NCBI RefSeq assembly: GCF_029502005.1
Contig: NZ_JAMQOT010000002.1
Span: 1-64,000 of the forward strand
Length of the DNA stretch: 64,000 nt
DNA from: Natrinema salsiterrestre
GTDB lineage: Archaea; Halobacteriota; Halobacteria; Halobacteriales; Natrialbaceae
Direction of reading: 5' to 3'
A model generated the notes under the pieces. It worked only from the letters and a program-made list of their open reading frames with translations, was not told the origin of the DNA and searched no databases. Every line of letters starts with the position of its first letter. Position 1 is the stretch's first letter. Both the position numbers and the translations under genes were made by a program. Below are positions 24,096 through 32,879 of the stretch, piece after piece.

Positions 24096-25461
24096 CAGCA
24101 CTCAGGATCAGGAAAGCGACGGACGGGAAGACGGCGGACAGGACGACGGGGGAGACATGCAAGAACCCGGCGAGATGATGCTGAACCACCCGCTGAAGGA
24201 GCTGTGGATCCAGTACGGCATCATCTCGCTGGGCATCTGGCTCGTGTTCGCCCCGACGGCCCACGGGTACGAGAGCGCGCTGATGACGTGGAGCGACGTC
24301 GTAACGGGGCTGGTGCTCGTCGCGCTGGGCGTCGTGACCGTCTGGCAGAAAAACCCGTGGGCGTCGTACGCCAGCGGCGGCGTCGGCGTCTGGCTGCTGC
24401 TGGCGCCGCTGGTGTTCCACGCGCCGACGGCGGCCGCCTACCTCAACGACACGCTCGTGGGCATCCTGGTGATCATGTTCTCGATCATCATCATGATGCG
24501 CATGCGGATGGACGGGGCCGCGGTGCCGGATGGCTGGTCGTACAACCCTTCGACGGCGGCCCAGCGGTTCCCGCTGATCGCGCTGGGCATGTTCGGCTTC
24601 TTCGCCTCGCAGTACATGGCGGCCTACCAGCTGGGCTACATCGACGCCGTGTGGGACCCCTTCTTCGGTGACGGCACCGAGCAGATTCTCGACTCGCAGG
24701 TGTCGGCGGCGTTCCCCGTCTCCGACGCCGGGCTGGGCGCCGTCGCGTACGCGATCGAGGCGCTGATGGGCTTTATGGGCGGCCGGAGCCGCTGGCGGAC
24801 GATGCCGTGGATGGTGACGTTTTTCGGCATCGTCGTGATCCCGCTGGGGTTCGTCCAGGTGCTGCTGGTAATCTTCCAGCCGGTGCTCGTCGGGACGTGG
24901 TGCACCCTCTGTCTGCTGTCGGCCTTTGGAATGTTGTGGATGATCTCGCTCACCTTCGACGAGGTCGTCGCGATGGTCCAGTTGCTCGACCGGCGCACCG
25001 ACGAGGGCGCGTCGCTGTGGCACGCCTTCTGGATGGGCGGGCACCTCTCCGAGGAAGACGCCGGGCTGGACGGGGACACCAGATCGGAGCGGAACCGGCC
25101 CGCGGGGATGTTCTGGGGCATCTCGATCCCGTGGTACCTGCTCGCCTCGATGGCGGTCGGCTTCTGGCTGATGCTCTCGCCGACGGTGTTCGGCACCGGC
25201 GGGCTGCTCGCCGACAGCAGTCACCTCGCGGGCGCGCTGATCGTCTCGACCGCCGTGATCGCGACGGCCGAGCCGGCGCGGGCGCTGCGGTTCGTCAACG
25301 TCCCGCTCGGCGCGTGGGCGGCGGTGGCGCCGTGGCTGTTCGGCGCGCCGACGCTGGCGACGTGGAGCGGCGTCGTCGCCGGCGTGCTGTTGGTCCTCCT
25401 GAGCGTTCCGAGAGGGCAGGTCAGGGATCAGTACGGGTTCTGGCAGGAGTACATCGTGTGA
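24088..25461 (+). CDS. SPW-repeat membrane protein with an inserted VKOR-like domain
   Basis: A 457-residue integral membrane protein. SPW-type segments flank both ends (first in the region WIQYGIISLGIWLVFAPTAH through about 135; last about 345-440 with the matching FVNVPLGAWAAVAPWLFGAP). Between them is a VKOR-like domain (about 180-300) with VSAAFPVSDAGLGAVAYAIE and the redox-type GTWCTLCLLSAFGM. The CxxC is present, but the first loop cysteine pair of classical VKOR is missing (the loop reads GTEQILDSQVSAAF). It probably works in disulphide or quinone redox chemistry of the membrane. It overlaps the GH15 gene by 8 bases. Confidence 0.78.
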   Translation: MADSTQDQESDGREDGGQDDGGDMQEPGEMMLNHPLKELWIQYGIISLGIWLVFAPTAHGYESALMTWSDVVTGLVLVALGVVTVWQKNPWASYASGGVGVWLLLAPLVFHAPTAAAYLNDTLVGILVIMFSIIIMMRMRMDGAAVPDGWSYNPSTAAQRFPLIALGMFGFFASQYMAAYQLGYIDAVWDPFFGDGTEQILDSQVSAAFPVSDAGLGAVAYAIEALMGFMGGRSRWRTMPWMVTFFGIVVIPLGFVQVLLVIFQPVLVGTWCTLCLLSAFGMLWMISLTFDEVVAMVQLLDRRTDEGASLWHAFWMGGHLSEEDAGLDGDTRSERNRPAGMFWGISIPWYLLASMAVGFWLMLSPTVFGTGGLLADSSHLAGALIVSTAVIATAEPARALRFVNVPLGAWAAVAPWLFGAPTLATWSGVVAGVLLVLLSVPRGQVRDQYGFWQEYIV

Positions 25462-25467
25462 GACACC

Positions 25468-26487
25468 ATGTCTGATACATCGGAAACGGACGATTCGGAG
25501 GTCGTCGTGGTCACGGGCGCGTCGGCTGGCGTCGGCCGGGCGACGGCGCGCGCGTTCGCCGAGCAGGGTGCGCAGGTCGGCCTCCTCGCGCGCGGGGAGG
25601 CCGGACTCGACGGCGCGTGCGAGGACGTCAAGGACGCCGGCGGCGAGGCGCTGGCGGTGCCGACCGACGTCGCCGACGCCGAGCAGGTCGAGGCCGCCGC
25701 CGACGCCGTCGAAGAGGAGTTCGGGCGGATCGACGTCTGGGTGAACGCCGCCATGACGTCGGTGTTCTCGCCCGCGACCGAGATGGACCACGAGGAGTAC
25801 CGGCGCGTGACCGAAGTGAGTTACCTCGGGTTCGTGTACGGCACCGAGGTCGCGCTCGATCGGATGGACGAAGGTGCGATCGTACAGGTCGGCTCGGCGC
25901 TCGCCTACCGCGGCATCCCGCTGCAGTCGGCGTACTGCGGCGCCAAACACGCGATCCAGGGATTTACGGAGTCGGTCCGCAGCGAGCTGATTCACCAGGA
26001 CAGCGACGTCCAGCTCACGATGGTCCAGATGCCGGCGCTCAACACGCCCCAGTTCGACTGGGTGAAAAGTCGCCTGCCGAAGGCGCCCCAGCCCGTGCCG
26101 CCGATCTACCAGCCCGAGGTCGCCGCCGAGGCGATCGTCTGGGCGGTCCGGAACGACCGCAGCGAGCTGTGGGTCGGCCGTTCGACGGTCAAGGCGATCC
26201 TCGGAAATCGCGTGATACCGCGCCGACTCGACCGGAAGCTGGCGTCCTCGGGGTGGAGTTCCCAGATGACCGACGAGCCGAGCGACCCCGACCGGGCGCA
26301 TAACCTCCGAGAGCCGGTCGACGACGAGACGGACTACGGCGCCCACGGCCGGTTCGACGACCGAGCGCGCGAGCGTAGCCTCCAGCTCTGGGCGTTCACC
26401 CATCCGGTGGAACTCGCGGCGGCGCTGATCACCGCCGGGATCGCGCTGTTCGCGGCCCTGACGTTCCGGGACCGCGACGAGGGGTGA
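25468..26487 (+). CDS. Short-chain dehydrogenase/reductase with a C-terminal membrane anchor
   Basis: A 339-residue SDR. The Rossmann core begins VVVTGASAGVGRATARAFAE (TGxxxGxG, cofactor binding), with WVNAAMTSVF (NAG-like), the catalytic serine in VGSALAYRG and the YxxxK motif as AYCGAKHA. About 100 residues beyond the SDR core end in a hydrophobic helix (ELAAALITAGIALFAALTF), suggesting membrane attachment. It starts 6 bases after the SPW/VKOR gene. Genes of this class are often found beside GH15 and SPW genes, but the substrate is unknown. Confidence 0.88.
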   Translation: MSDTSETDDSEVVVVTGASAGVGRATARAFAEQGAQVGLLARGEAGLDGACEDVKDAGGEALAVPTDVADAEQVEAAADAVEEEFGRIDVWVNAAMTSVFSPATEMDHEEYRRVTEVSYLGFVYGTEVALDRMDEGAIVQVGSALAYRGIPLQSAYCGAKHAIQGFTESVRSELIHQDSDVQLTMVQMPALNTPQFDWVKSRLPKAPQPVPPIYQPEVAAEAIVWAVRNDRSELWVGRSTVKAILGNRVIPRRLDRKLASSGWSSQMTDEPSDPDRAHNLREPVDDETDYGAHGRFDDRARERSLQLWAFTHPVELAAALITAGIALFAALTFRDRDEG

Positions 26488-26868
26488 ACACCTCCGGGAG
26501 TCGATCCTAGAAACATCCTCTGAAATGGATTCATCCGATTGGGAGTCACGGTCTAGATAAGAGAGACCGCAGGCCGGTAAACCAACCACAGTCACGGTGA
26601 AATTAGCGCGATTTTGATTAGACAAAAGCCAGATAGGCCATGAGCAACTGGTCTTCACCGATCTCACTACCACTCTCAGACGAACCGCAGAAAGATGTGC
26701 CGATCAGGAACGGCTAGAGAATGTCTGTACTACCAGTCTGATCAAGAATCACTTAACTAGACAGTGCTCTGGATACACTATTTGAGCCACCTAGAAACTC
26801 ATTAGTCAATTTGCATCTGAAAGAGGATCTCGGTAGAGTCTTCTCTGTGAAGTTCCGTCCACGCAGAG
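26488..26868. other. 380-base interval with a solo IS end
   Basis: No gene is seen. It contains the copy of the IS end motif at 26756 (see that entry). The frame leading to it (ARECLYYQSDQESLN then stop) is a degenerate echo of the transposase tail at 27-119 (REWLEQFIHYYN...SLN), so this is probably an IS remnant. Confidence 0.45.
26756..26768 (+). mobile_element. Solo copy of the IS terminal sequence
   Basis: AACTAGACAGTGC matches the 13 bases just after the transposase C-terminus at 114-126. In both places the TAG is the stop of a frame ending LN. It marks a degenerate or mostly deleted copy of the same IS. Confidence 0.45.
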
Positions 26869-27663
26869 CTACGATTCACCAGCTTGGACGTCAAATGACG
26901 TAGTGATCAACTCTCCATCGGGTTTTGCCTGTAGGAAGAGACGGTACCGATCAGCGGTCGGGAACCGAACAGCGAATCGAATAACACCGTCCTTTGGGTC
27001 CGTCTCTTCTGGGTGGACGTGGAGATAAGCAAGGTCCCCATCACGGAGCGCTACAAGGTGGCCGAGTGCGCCGAGGTACGGTTCAAGACGGACAATATCT
27101 CCGTCTTGGCGTACTTTGAACTCAAGACTGATGGACTCGCCAGCAGGTATCTGTTCTGGAGTGAGTTCGACGCTGTACTCTTCGAACGTGGCCTCACGCG
27201 TGGTTTGAGGCGGATCTTCGTACTGGGCTGATCCCGAGGACAATAAGTCCACACCGAGTGTCGTCGGCTGGCCGTCCACGAGGACGTCAACAAATGCCCG
27301 GTAAACACCGGGATCTGGAAGAACGACCTCTGCTGACCAAGTACCATCGTCGGCCAGTGTCGGGTGGAGATGCTGGAAGCGGGTGAGGTCTCGACGGACG
27401 AGAATCAGGTGAGCCAGCTGATCGTGCGTCTCTTCGAACTCGGTGACTGTGTCCCTGTTTTCAGTACGTATTTTATACGTAAACTCGTGGGCCTCTTCCG
27501 GCTCAATCCGTGTATCAGACGGCTCTACTTGGAGACCGTTGGTAGTGACAGTCAGTCCACCTAAATGGGCGTGGCTGCCCGCATCGGTGTACCCCAGTGG
27601 AGCTTTGTGGCCGTGGTCATTCATCTCTGGATCCGAATCGTGGTGGTCTTCAGCCATATGCAC
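26869..27663 (-). CDS. Copper-locus hypothetical protein with two Ig-like domains
   Basis: A 264-residue acidic, His-rich protein (N-terminus MHMAEDHHDSDPEMNDHGHK). Two beta-sandwich repeats are visible: about 50-140 with FTYKIRTENRDTVTEFEETH, LAHLILVRRDLTRFQHLHP; and about 165-258 with YSVELTPEQIPAGESISLEF, LGHLVALRDGDLAYLHVHP. The repeated L(A/G)HL..(V/L)R..L...H.HP pattern suggests metal-binding histidines; similar proteins lie in haloarchaeal copper and heavy-metal loci. No signal peptide or anchor is obvious. It precedes the CopB-type ATPase in the same orientation, with a 312-base gap. Confidence 0.65.
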   Translation of the reverse strand: MHMAEDHHDSDPEMNDHGHKAPLGYTDAGSHAHLGGLTVTTNGLQVEPSDTRIEPEEAHEFTYKIRTENRDTVTEFEETHDQLAHLILVRRDLTRFQHLHPTLADDGTWSAEVVLPDPGVYRAFVDVLVDGQPTTLGVDLLSSGSAQYEDPPQTTREATFEEYSVELTPEQIPAGESISLEFKVRQDGDIVRLEPYLGALGHLVALRDGDLAYLHVHPEETDPKDGVIRFAVRFPTADRYRLFLQAKPDGELITTSFDVQAGES

Positions 27664-27976
27664 CGTACGCTCGCCACAGAATACTATCTTACCAGTGTTG
27701 GATGGAGATGCTTCCTACAAATTTATGCCGGTAAATATTCTCGGCCGATCCAGAGGGCATAGTGCCATCTCGAAACCAGACTACATGTATGAAGAATCAC
27801 ACTCCTTCGGAACCATCTTAAGTCGGGGATTGACTCGGGGATGAGAGTCACGTCCTCGATGCCCCAGCCTCAGGATGTTCGAGTGGTACGTCTAGAACTT
27901 CAGCCCCGAAAGCAACTCGTTCGTCGATTCCAGTTGCCTATGACGATACTAAATAGAAAGGGATTCAATTCGGTTT
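27664..27976. other. Interval between the copper genes, nothing recognised
   Basis: About 310 AT-richer bases between the copper ATPase stop and the upstream side of the His-rich gene. TTTATGCCGGTAAATATTCT on the plus strand gives an AT-rich box about 55 bases before the start at 27663. No gene, hairpin or long repeat is seen. Confidence 0.35.
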
Positions 27977-30244
27977 TTAGTCCGCTGGTTCGGGTCGTCC
28001 CGACGGTGAGAGCCCCGTAAGACTCGGTACGGAGAGATCGACCCGGCGGAGTAACTGCGCGTTGATCGCCACGATGACCGTACTGAGTGACATTAGCAAG
28101 GCACCGACAGCCGGCGAGAGGAGGATCCCGATAGGCGCAAGCACGCCCGCGGCCAGTGGGATGGCAAAGACGTTGTAGCCCGCGGCCCAGACGATATTCT
28201 CCTGCATTTTCCGATAGCTGGCCTTGCTCAGTTTTACGAGTCGGACGACGTCCATCGGGTTGCTCTGCACGAGAATGACGTCCGCCGACTGGACGGCGAC
28301 GTCCGTCCCGCTTCCGATGGCGATGCCGACATCCGCGCGGGTGAGCGCAGGGGCGTCGTTTACACCGTCACCGACCATTCCGACGAGTTTGCCCTGGTCT
28401 TGCAGTTCCTGAACTTTCTTGTCCTTGTCCTCGGGGAGTACCTCGGCAAACACCGTGTCGATCCCCAGTTCGTCTGCGACGGCGTTTGCAACATCGCTCG
28501 AATCGCCGGTGAGCATCGCGACCTCGATGTCAAGGTCATGGAGCGCATCGACGGCGGCGTAGCTCTCTTCGCGGATCACGTCCGCCATGGCGAAGGCTGC
28601 GGTCAACTCCCCCTCGCGGACGAGATAGACGACCGTCTGTGCATTTTCGCCAGCTTCCTCGGCGAACGTCGCAAGCGCAGACGGAACGCCGGCATCGAGG
28701 TGGTCGAGAAGATTCGGCCCTCCGACGTAGACCTCTTCCCCTTCGACAGTGGCCCGGACGCCACGACCTTTCATCGCCTCGAAGTTAGACGCGTCCGGAG
28801 CGTCAATGCTACGCTTGTCAGCTGCTTCCCGGATAGCACGAGCGATCATGTGTTCGGAGTCGGACTCGACAGCAGCCGCTAGTTTGAGCGCCTCGTCCTC
28901 GTCAACAGCGCCGACGGTTTCAATCCCAACGACCCCGTGTTCCCCTTTGGTGAGCGTCCCCGTCTTGTCGAAGATGATTGAGTCCAGTTCACGGGCCTGC
29001 TCCATTGCAATGCGGTCGCGAACGAGCATCCCGTTTTGGGCCGCCAGGGAGGTGTTGATCGCAACGACGAGTGGAATTGCGAGCCCAAGAGCGTGTGGGC
29101 AAGCGATGACGAGAACGGTTACAACCCGTTCGATGACGGTCGCATTGAACGTCGTGGCGACAGTCCAAGCGACCGCAGTCACAGCGGCGGCTCCGACGGC
29201 GACGTAGAACAACCAGCCGGCCGCCCGATCGGCGAGGGCCTGCGTCCGGGATTTGCTTTGCTGTGCCTCCTCGACGAGCCGCATGATACCCGCGAGGGTC
29301 GTCTCCTCACCCGTCGCACCGACTTGAACGCGGAGACTTCCATCACCGTTGACCGTGCCACCAATGACTTCGTCGCCGGGTTCTTTCGAGACGGGTTTTG
29401 ATTCGCCGGTGATCATCGCCTCGTTTACGTCGGAATCACCTTCCTCGACAACGCCGTCGGCCGGGACGCTCGCCCCAGGCCGTACTAGAACCAGGTCACC
29501 CTCCTCGAGCTCGCTCACGGGAACGTTCTCGGTCTCACCGTCGTCGGTGATTCGTTCCGCAGTGTCCGGCATCAGTTTCGCCAGTTCGTCGAGGGCACTG
29601 GAGGCCCGGCGGACCGACCGCATCTCGATCCAGTGGCCCAGTAGCATGATGTCGATCAGCGTCACGAGCTCCCAGAAGAATGCTGACTGGGTGGGGAAGA
29701 CCACGCTCGCCAGGCTGTAGACGAACGCGACTGAGATGGCCATCGAAATGAGCGTCATCATCCCTGGTGAGCGGTCTCGCACTTCGGGGATGGCCATCTG
29801 GAGGAACGGGATGCCACCGTACGCGAAGACGATGACCGCAAAGACGGGGTTAATCCATTCGCTGCCAGGGAACGCTGGCACGAAGAATCCCAACCACTCC
29901 TGAAGCGTCGGGCTGTAGAGCAGGACGGGAATCGAAAGTAGCGTCGAGACAAAAAACCGACGGCGAAACATCTGTTCGTGCCCCTCGTGCATACCACCGT
30001 GGCCATCATGGCCCCCGCCATGCTCGTGGTCCCCCTCTCCGTGGTCCATGTGGTGTTCGTGCTTCTCCGCGATCGCCTGTTCGGCGTTACCGGCGTCTTC
30101 GGCCTCGTCCTCAAGCATCGACTGCTCTACTCGGGGGTCATCCGCCTCACCGGCGCTCTTGTCGTCAACTGTCTTTCGGTGTTCGTGGTGAGAATGTTCG
30201 TCAGATGCCCCCGCCTCATCGGACGAATGGTCGTGGTTATCCAT
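27977..30244 (-). CDS. copB: Copper/silver P1B-type ATPase (CopB-like, CPH motif)
   Basis: A 755-residue P-type ATPase. The first 95 residues are extremely His/Asp-rich ([26 protein letters not shown]), a cytosolic metal-binding tail of the CopB type instead of a ferredoxin-like MXCXXC domain. Key motifs: TGES (about 279-282), the metal-site CPH in [12 protein letters not shown] (about 382-384), the phosphorylation site DKTGTLTKG with Asp426, and the hinge [10 protein letters not shown] (about 625). The CPH motif marks subgroup P1B-3, Cu(I)/Cu(II)/Ag(I) exporters. It is preceded on the same strand by the K+-channel-like gene at 30308, with 63 bases between them. Expected role: copper detoxification. 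Confidence 0.92.
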   Translation of the reverse strand: MDNHDHSSDEAGASDEHSHHEHRKTVDDKSAGEADDPRVEQSMLEDEAEDAGNAEQAIAEKHEHHMDHGEGDHEHGGGHDGHGGMHEGHEQMFRRRFFVSTLLSIPVLLYSPTLQEWLGFFVPAFPGSEWINPVFAVIVFAYGGIPFLQMAIPEVRDRSPGMMTLISMAISVAFVYSLASVVFPTQSAFFWELVTLIDIMLLGHWIEMRSVRRASSALDELAKLMPDTAERITDDGETENVPVSELEEGDLVLVRPGASVPADGVVEEGDSDVNEAMITGESKPVSKEPGDEVIGGTVNGDGSLRVQVGATGEETTLAGIMRLVEEAQQSKSRTQALADRAAGWLFYVAVGAAAVTAVAWTVATTFNATVIERVVTVLVIACPHALGLAIPLVVAINTSLAAQNGMLVRDRIAMEQARELDSIIFDKTGTLTKGEHGVVGIETVGAVDEDEALKLAAAVESDSEHMIARAIREAADKRSIDAPDASNFEAMKGRGVRATVEGEEVYVGGPNLLDHLDAGVPSALATFAEEAGENAQTVVYLVREGELTAAFAMADVIREESYAAVDALHDLDIEVAMLTGDSSDVANAVADELGIDTVFAEVLPEDKDKKVQELQDQGKLVGMVGDGVNDAPALTRADVGIAIGSGTDVAVQSADVILVQSNPMDVVRLVKLSKASYRKMQENIVWAAGYNVFAIPLAAGVLAPIGILLSPAVGALLMSLSTVIVAINAQLLRRVDLSVPSLTGLSPSGRPEPAD

Positions 30245-30307
30245 CGGTAGCTAGTGGGCGAGAGTACGGGACCGAGGATGATGGATGTGTGGGCTTGCGG
30301 GGACTTC

Positions 30308-31309
30308 TTACTGGCTGTCGGTACTTGGCCAGTGTCGCGCGTCTGACTCGACGAGGCCTAACAGATGACGTCGTCGGTCAGTTATCTCCTCAAGCGAGGT
30401 AGTAAAGTCTTCATCTGTGACGGTAGGAATCCCATCGTCGCGTACGTGTTTGAGATCCGGGGCAGGTGGTGACTGTGAGGCTGGTTCTACGAATGCACTG
30501 CCGAGCGTATCAAGGTAATTCTGAACACTCGACCGAGCTTGTCTGATCGATGGCTCACTTGGACGGTGGTCTGCGGCGACACCAAACCTGAGAAGCGTAA
30601 GCGCTTCGTCTAACACCGTAATGTTCGTCGTCGGTGCCTGCGATGTCTGCGGCGTAAAGAAGTAGTGGAGGATTGGATACGCTTTGTGGTTCGATGTGAG
30701 CGTGTCGAGCTGGCTTGCAATTGTGTTTAACGGCACCTCCAGTCCCTGAAATGCATCTCCGTCCCAGCTCGTTTCGAGGATTTCAGCACTCTGTGCCCCG
30801 AGTCCATTGATGCTACTTGCGAGCGAGCGTTTCTGGGTGACGGCACTGAGAATATTGAGGATGTACGTGACGCTGAGTGTGACGAAGAGCATGCCACTGG
30901 CCGTCGTGAGCGCAGTCACGACCTGCCAGATACCGCCGTTCGGTGTGAAATCTCCGTTCCCCATCGTGAACACCGTGTATCCGACAAAGTAGAACCGCTC
31001 TGTCCAGGAAATCGGGCCAGTGTTCCGCGTGTCGATTAGACTGCCCTCGCCGCCTGCAAATAGGAATGTCCACCCGGCCCAGAGGAGTGCGATCCACATA
31101 GTGAGGCCAAGGATAAGAATCAGTGGCCCAGAAAATGAGAGCACGCGGGGGCGCTCTCCGGACACTATCTTGAGGGTTTTCCAGGTCCTAGACGCCAATC
31201 GGGAAGTAAGGGGACCGGCGCCACCCTCAACCCATAGCGTCGTCCAAAGGAGATCGACGACAGTTAACAGGAGTAAGAGTGCGCCGACAGCGAGGTATAT
31301 CGGATCCAT
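30308..31309 (-). CDS. Two-pore-helix ion-channel protein with a K+-channel-like filter
   Basis: About 333 residues from the ATG at 31309 (an upstream frame adds 16 non-similar residues). Hydrophobic segments flank a pore region with the sequence FVGYTVFTMGNGDFTPNG, where TMGNGDF resembles the potassium filter T(V/T)GYGD with Tyr replaced by Asn, so ion selectivity may differ. The cytosolic C-terminal half (about 200-333) has no RCK or cyclic-nucleotide domain. It reads in the same direction as the copper ATPase 63 bases downstream and may be part of one unit. Confidence 0.75.
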   Translation of the reverse strand: MDPIYLAVGALLLLLTVVDLLWTTLWVEGGAGPLTSRLASRTWKTLKIVSGERPRVLSFSGPLILILGLTMWIALLWAGWTFLFAGGEGSLIDTRNTGPISWTERFYFVGYTVFTMGNGDFTPNGGIWQVVTALTTASGMLFVTLSVTYILNILSAVTQKRSLASSINGLGAQSAEILETSWDGDAFQGLEVPLNTIASQLDTLTSNHKAYPILHYFFTPQTSQAPTTNITVLDEALTLLRFGVAADHRPSEPSIRQARSSVQNYLDTLGSAFVEPASQSPPAPDLKHVRDDGIPTVTDEDFTTSLEEITDRRRHLLGLVESDARHWPSTDSQ

Positions 31310-31666
31310 TCTACTGTCCCTGGGCGCAGCAGCCAGTGTACTGGTGTATACTATCAACGGTGGAATTACCGGAGAAACTGGTTCGATTGGGTGGGCGTGA
31401 ATTTTGGCTACTCACGCCTTTGGGTTAGTCTTCGAGACGGAAAGCCGTCTGTGGTACCTGTTTTAGATACGCTTCTTTGGGGTTAGCTATAGTATCGAAG
31501 GGATCCTCCTTTCATAGCCATCTTTCAGTTTGTTCGACTCGACACCGTGCTAAGCAGCGAATTCAAAGGTGAACTGGCTGGCAGAAAGGAGAATAGAAGA
31601 CACAACCGCATTGAATAGCGAATGCGTACTATTACTCGAGAGCCGAACTCACGGAGGGACTACAAT
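31310..31666. other. Upstream interval with no gene
   Basis: About 350 bases between the divergent channel gene and the SHOCT gene. A frame ending AGRKENRRHNRIE (stop at about 31618) looks like the tail of a decayed protein, perhaps a mobile-element fragment, but it is not identifiable. GGAGGG precedes the SHOCT ATG. Confidence 0.35.
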
Positions 31667-32038
31667 ATGCACACAGATACAGACGATACACGAATTGTCA
31701 CCATCCTCCTCGTTATCATCGGTGTGTTCGTCATCTTTCCGCTATTCTTCATGGGCTTTGGGATGATGGGATCCGGTCCGATGATGGGCGGGATGTGGGG
31801 TGGTGGAATGTGGGGCGAAGGGACGGTACGGAGCTGGATGTTCGTCGTCGGCATCGTTATGCAACTCCTGTTCCTAGCAGCCCTCGTCGCCGGTGGCTAC
31901 CTCATCTACCGAGCAATCACAGGGAGTTCAAGTGACTCGGACCAAGCGCTTGAGGAACTTCGACTCGCCTACGCTCGCGGTGAGCTAACCGACGAGGAAT
32001 ACGAACAGCGACGTGAGGCACTCGAACGAGATACCTAA
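31667..32038 (+). CDS. SHOCT-domain membrane protein, Met/Gly-rich
   Basis: A 123-residue protein. The ATG at 31667 is preceded by GGAGGG; the frame opens at 31622. The first transmembrane segment is IVTILLVIIGVFVIFPLFF, followed by a Met/Gly-rich loop (GFGMMGSGPMMGGMWGGGMW) that may bind copper, a second transmembrane segment, and a C-terminal SHOCT motif (ALEELRLAYARGELTDEEYE). SHOCT domains are short C-terminal oligomerisation-type motifs found in many envelope proteins. The Met-rich loop and nearby copper ATPase suggest a link to copper. It is 22 bases upstream of the next membrane gene. Confidence 0.8.
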   Translation: MHTDTDDTRIVTILLVIIGVFVIFPLFFMGFGMMGSGPMMGGMWGGGMWGEGTVRSWMFVVGIVMQLLFLAALVAGGYLIYRAITGSSSDSDQALEELRLAYARGELTDEEYEQRREALERDT

Positions 32039-32060
32039 TTACGTTCCGATACAGCTGAGA

Positions 32061-32699
32061 ATGACCGGATACTCCGACCATCACCAACAGACGGCGCGTC
32101 CGGTATTCCCCTCGTGGCTTGACCGATACACGACGCTGGGGCTGTATGGACTCTTCGTCGGGACGGGACTCTGTCTGGTGGCGCTACTCACGAATCCAGT
32201 TCCTGACCCCTCGTTTCCGTGGGCAACGCTTCCCGAATCATTACGGCTGCCGGTTGCACAGCCCCGAATTGAGCACTGGCCGGTGACTTACACTATCGGC
32301 ATCTGGCTGTGGGTCTTCTGTTTTCCCGCCCTCTTCCTTGCTGGATACCGGCGATACAACGACGTGAATCGTGGGGCAGCGGTGTGGCTCGTTGGATTGC
32401 CGACAGTCGCGATGCTAGGCTGGACAACATATTGCCGGTACTTCTGGCCGAAGCTCCATTCACCGACCTGGAACGCCCCAGCCTACACGTTCGTTTGCTG
32501 GCTGTACTGTTCGACCTACGACGTCTTTTGGAGCAACGTAGCGTACCTGATTGCGCTTCTCGGCATCGTAGCCACGATTCTGATATTCCAGCGAGCACGC
32601 GGAACCAAGCCTACACTCCTCGGGTTCGGCATACTAGCCCTCCCTCTGGGCCTTCCAGCCTTCTACGAGGGGTGCCGTCAAGCAAGAAGCGAGAGCTGA
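32061..32699 (+). CDS. Integral membrane protein of unknown function
   Basis: A 212-residue protein; the ATG at 32061 is preferred over one at 32013 that would overlap the SHOCT gene. It has about six hydrophobic segments, starting LGLYGLFVGTGLCLVALLTN, with a Trp/Tyr-rich middle (LGWTTYCRYFWPKLHSP). No family or catalytic motif is recognised. It is co-directional with the SHOCT gene, 22 bases apart, so both probably share a transcript and may work together in the membrane. Confidence 0.6.
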   Translation: MTGYSDHHQQTARPVFPSWLDRYTTLGLYGLFVGTGLCLVALLTNPVPDPSFPWATLPESLRLPVAQPRIEHWPVTYTIGIWLWVFCFPALFLAGYRRYNDVNRGAAVWLVGLPTVAMLGWTTYCRYFWPKLHSPTWNAPAYTFVCWLYCSTYDVFWSNVAYLIALLGIVATILIFQRARGTKPTLLGFGILALPLGLPAFYEGCRQARSES

Positions 32700-32879
32700 T
32701 TTCGGTCGTTCAGCCCTGGGATCGTGGTTCGATTCCCTCAAGGGATTCTGTCAGTACATCTCTGAGTTCACCGGCTTCGATATGCGAGTACCGCTCCCGG
32801 CCAATCTCCTCCGAATTGTCGAGATACATGAGGATAGAGTCCCTATGGTCTACTGCGCCGCCCAGACGCACTAGTCGGC

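Noticed and set aside
24025-26673. 882-codon minus-strand frame opposite the GH15/SPW/SDR genes
   Set aside because: Arg/His/Pro-rich composition typical of the antisense strand of GC-rich haloarchaeal genes; the plus-strand proteins have clear domains.
32715-32745. T-arm-like GGTTCGATTCCC, possible tRNA
   Set aside because: Flanking bases do not pair as a T stem and no acceptor, D or anticodon arm is found.
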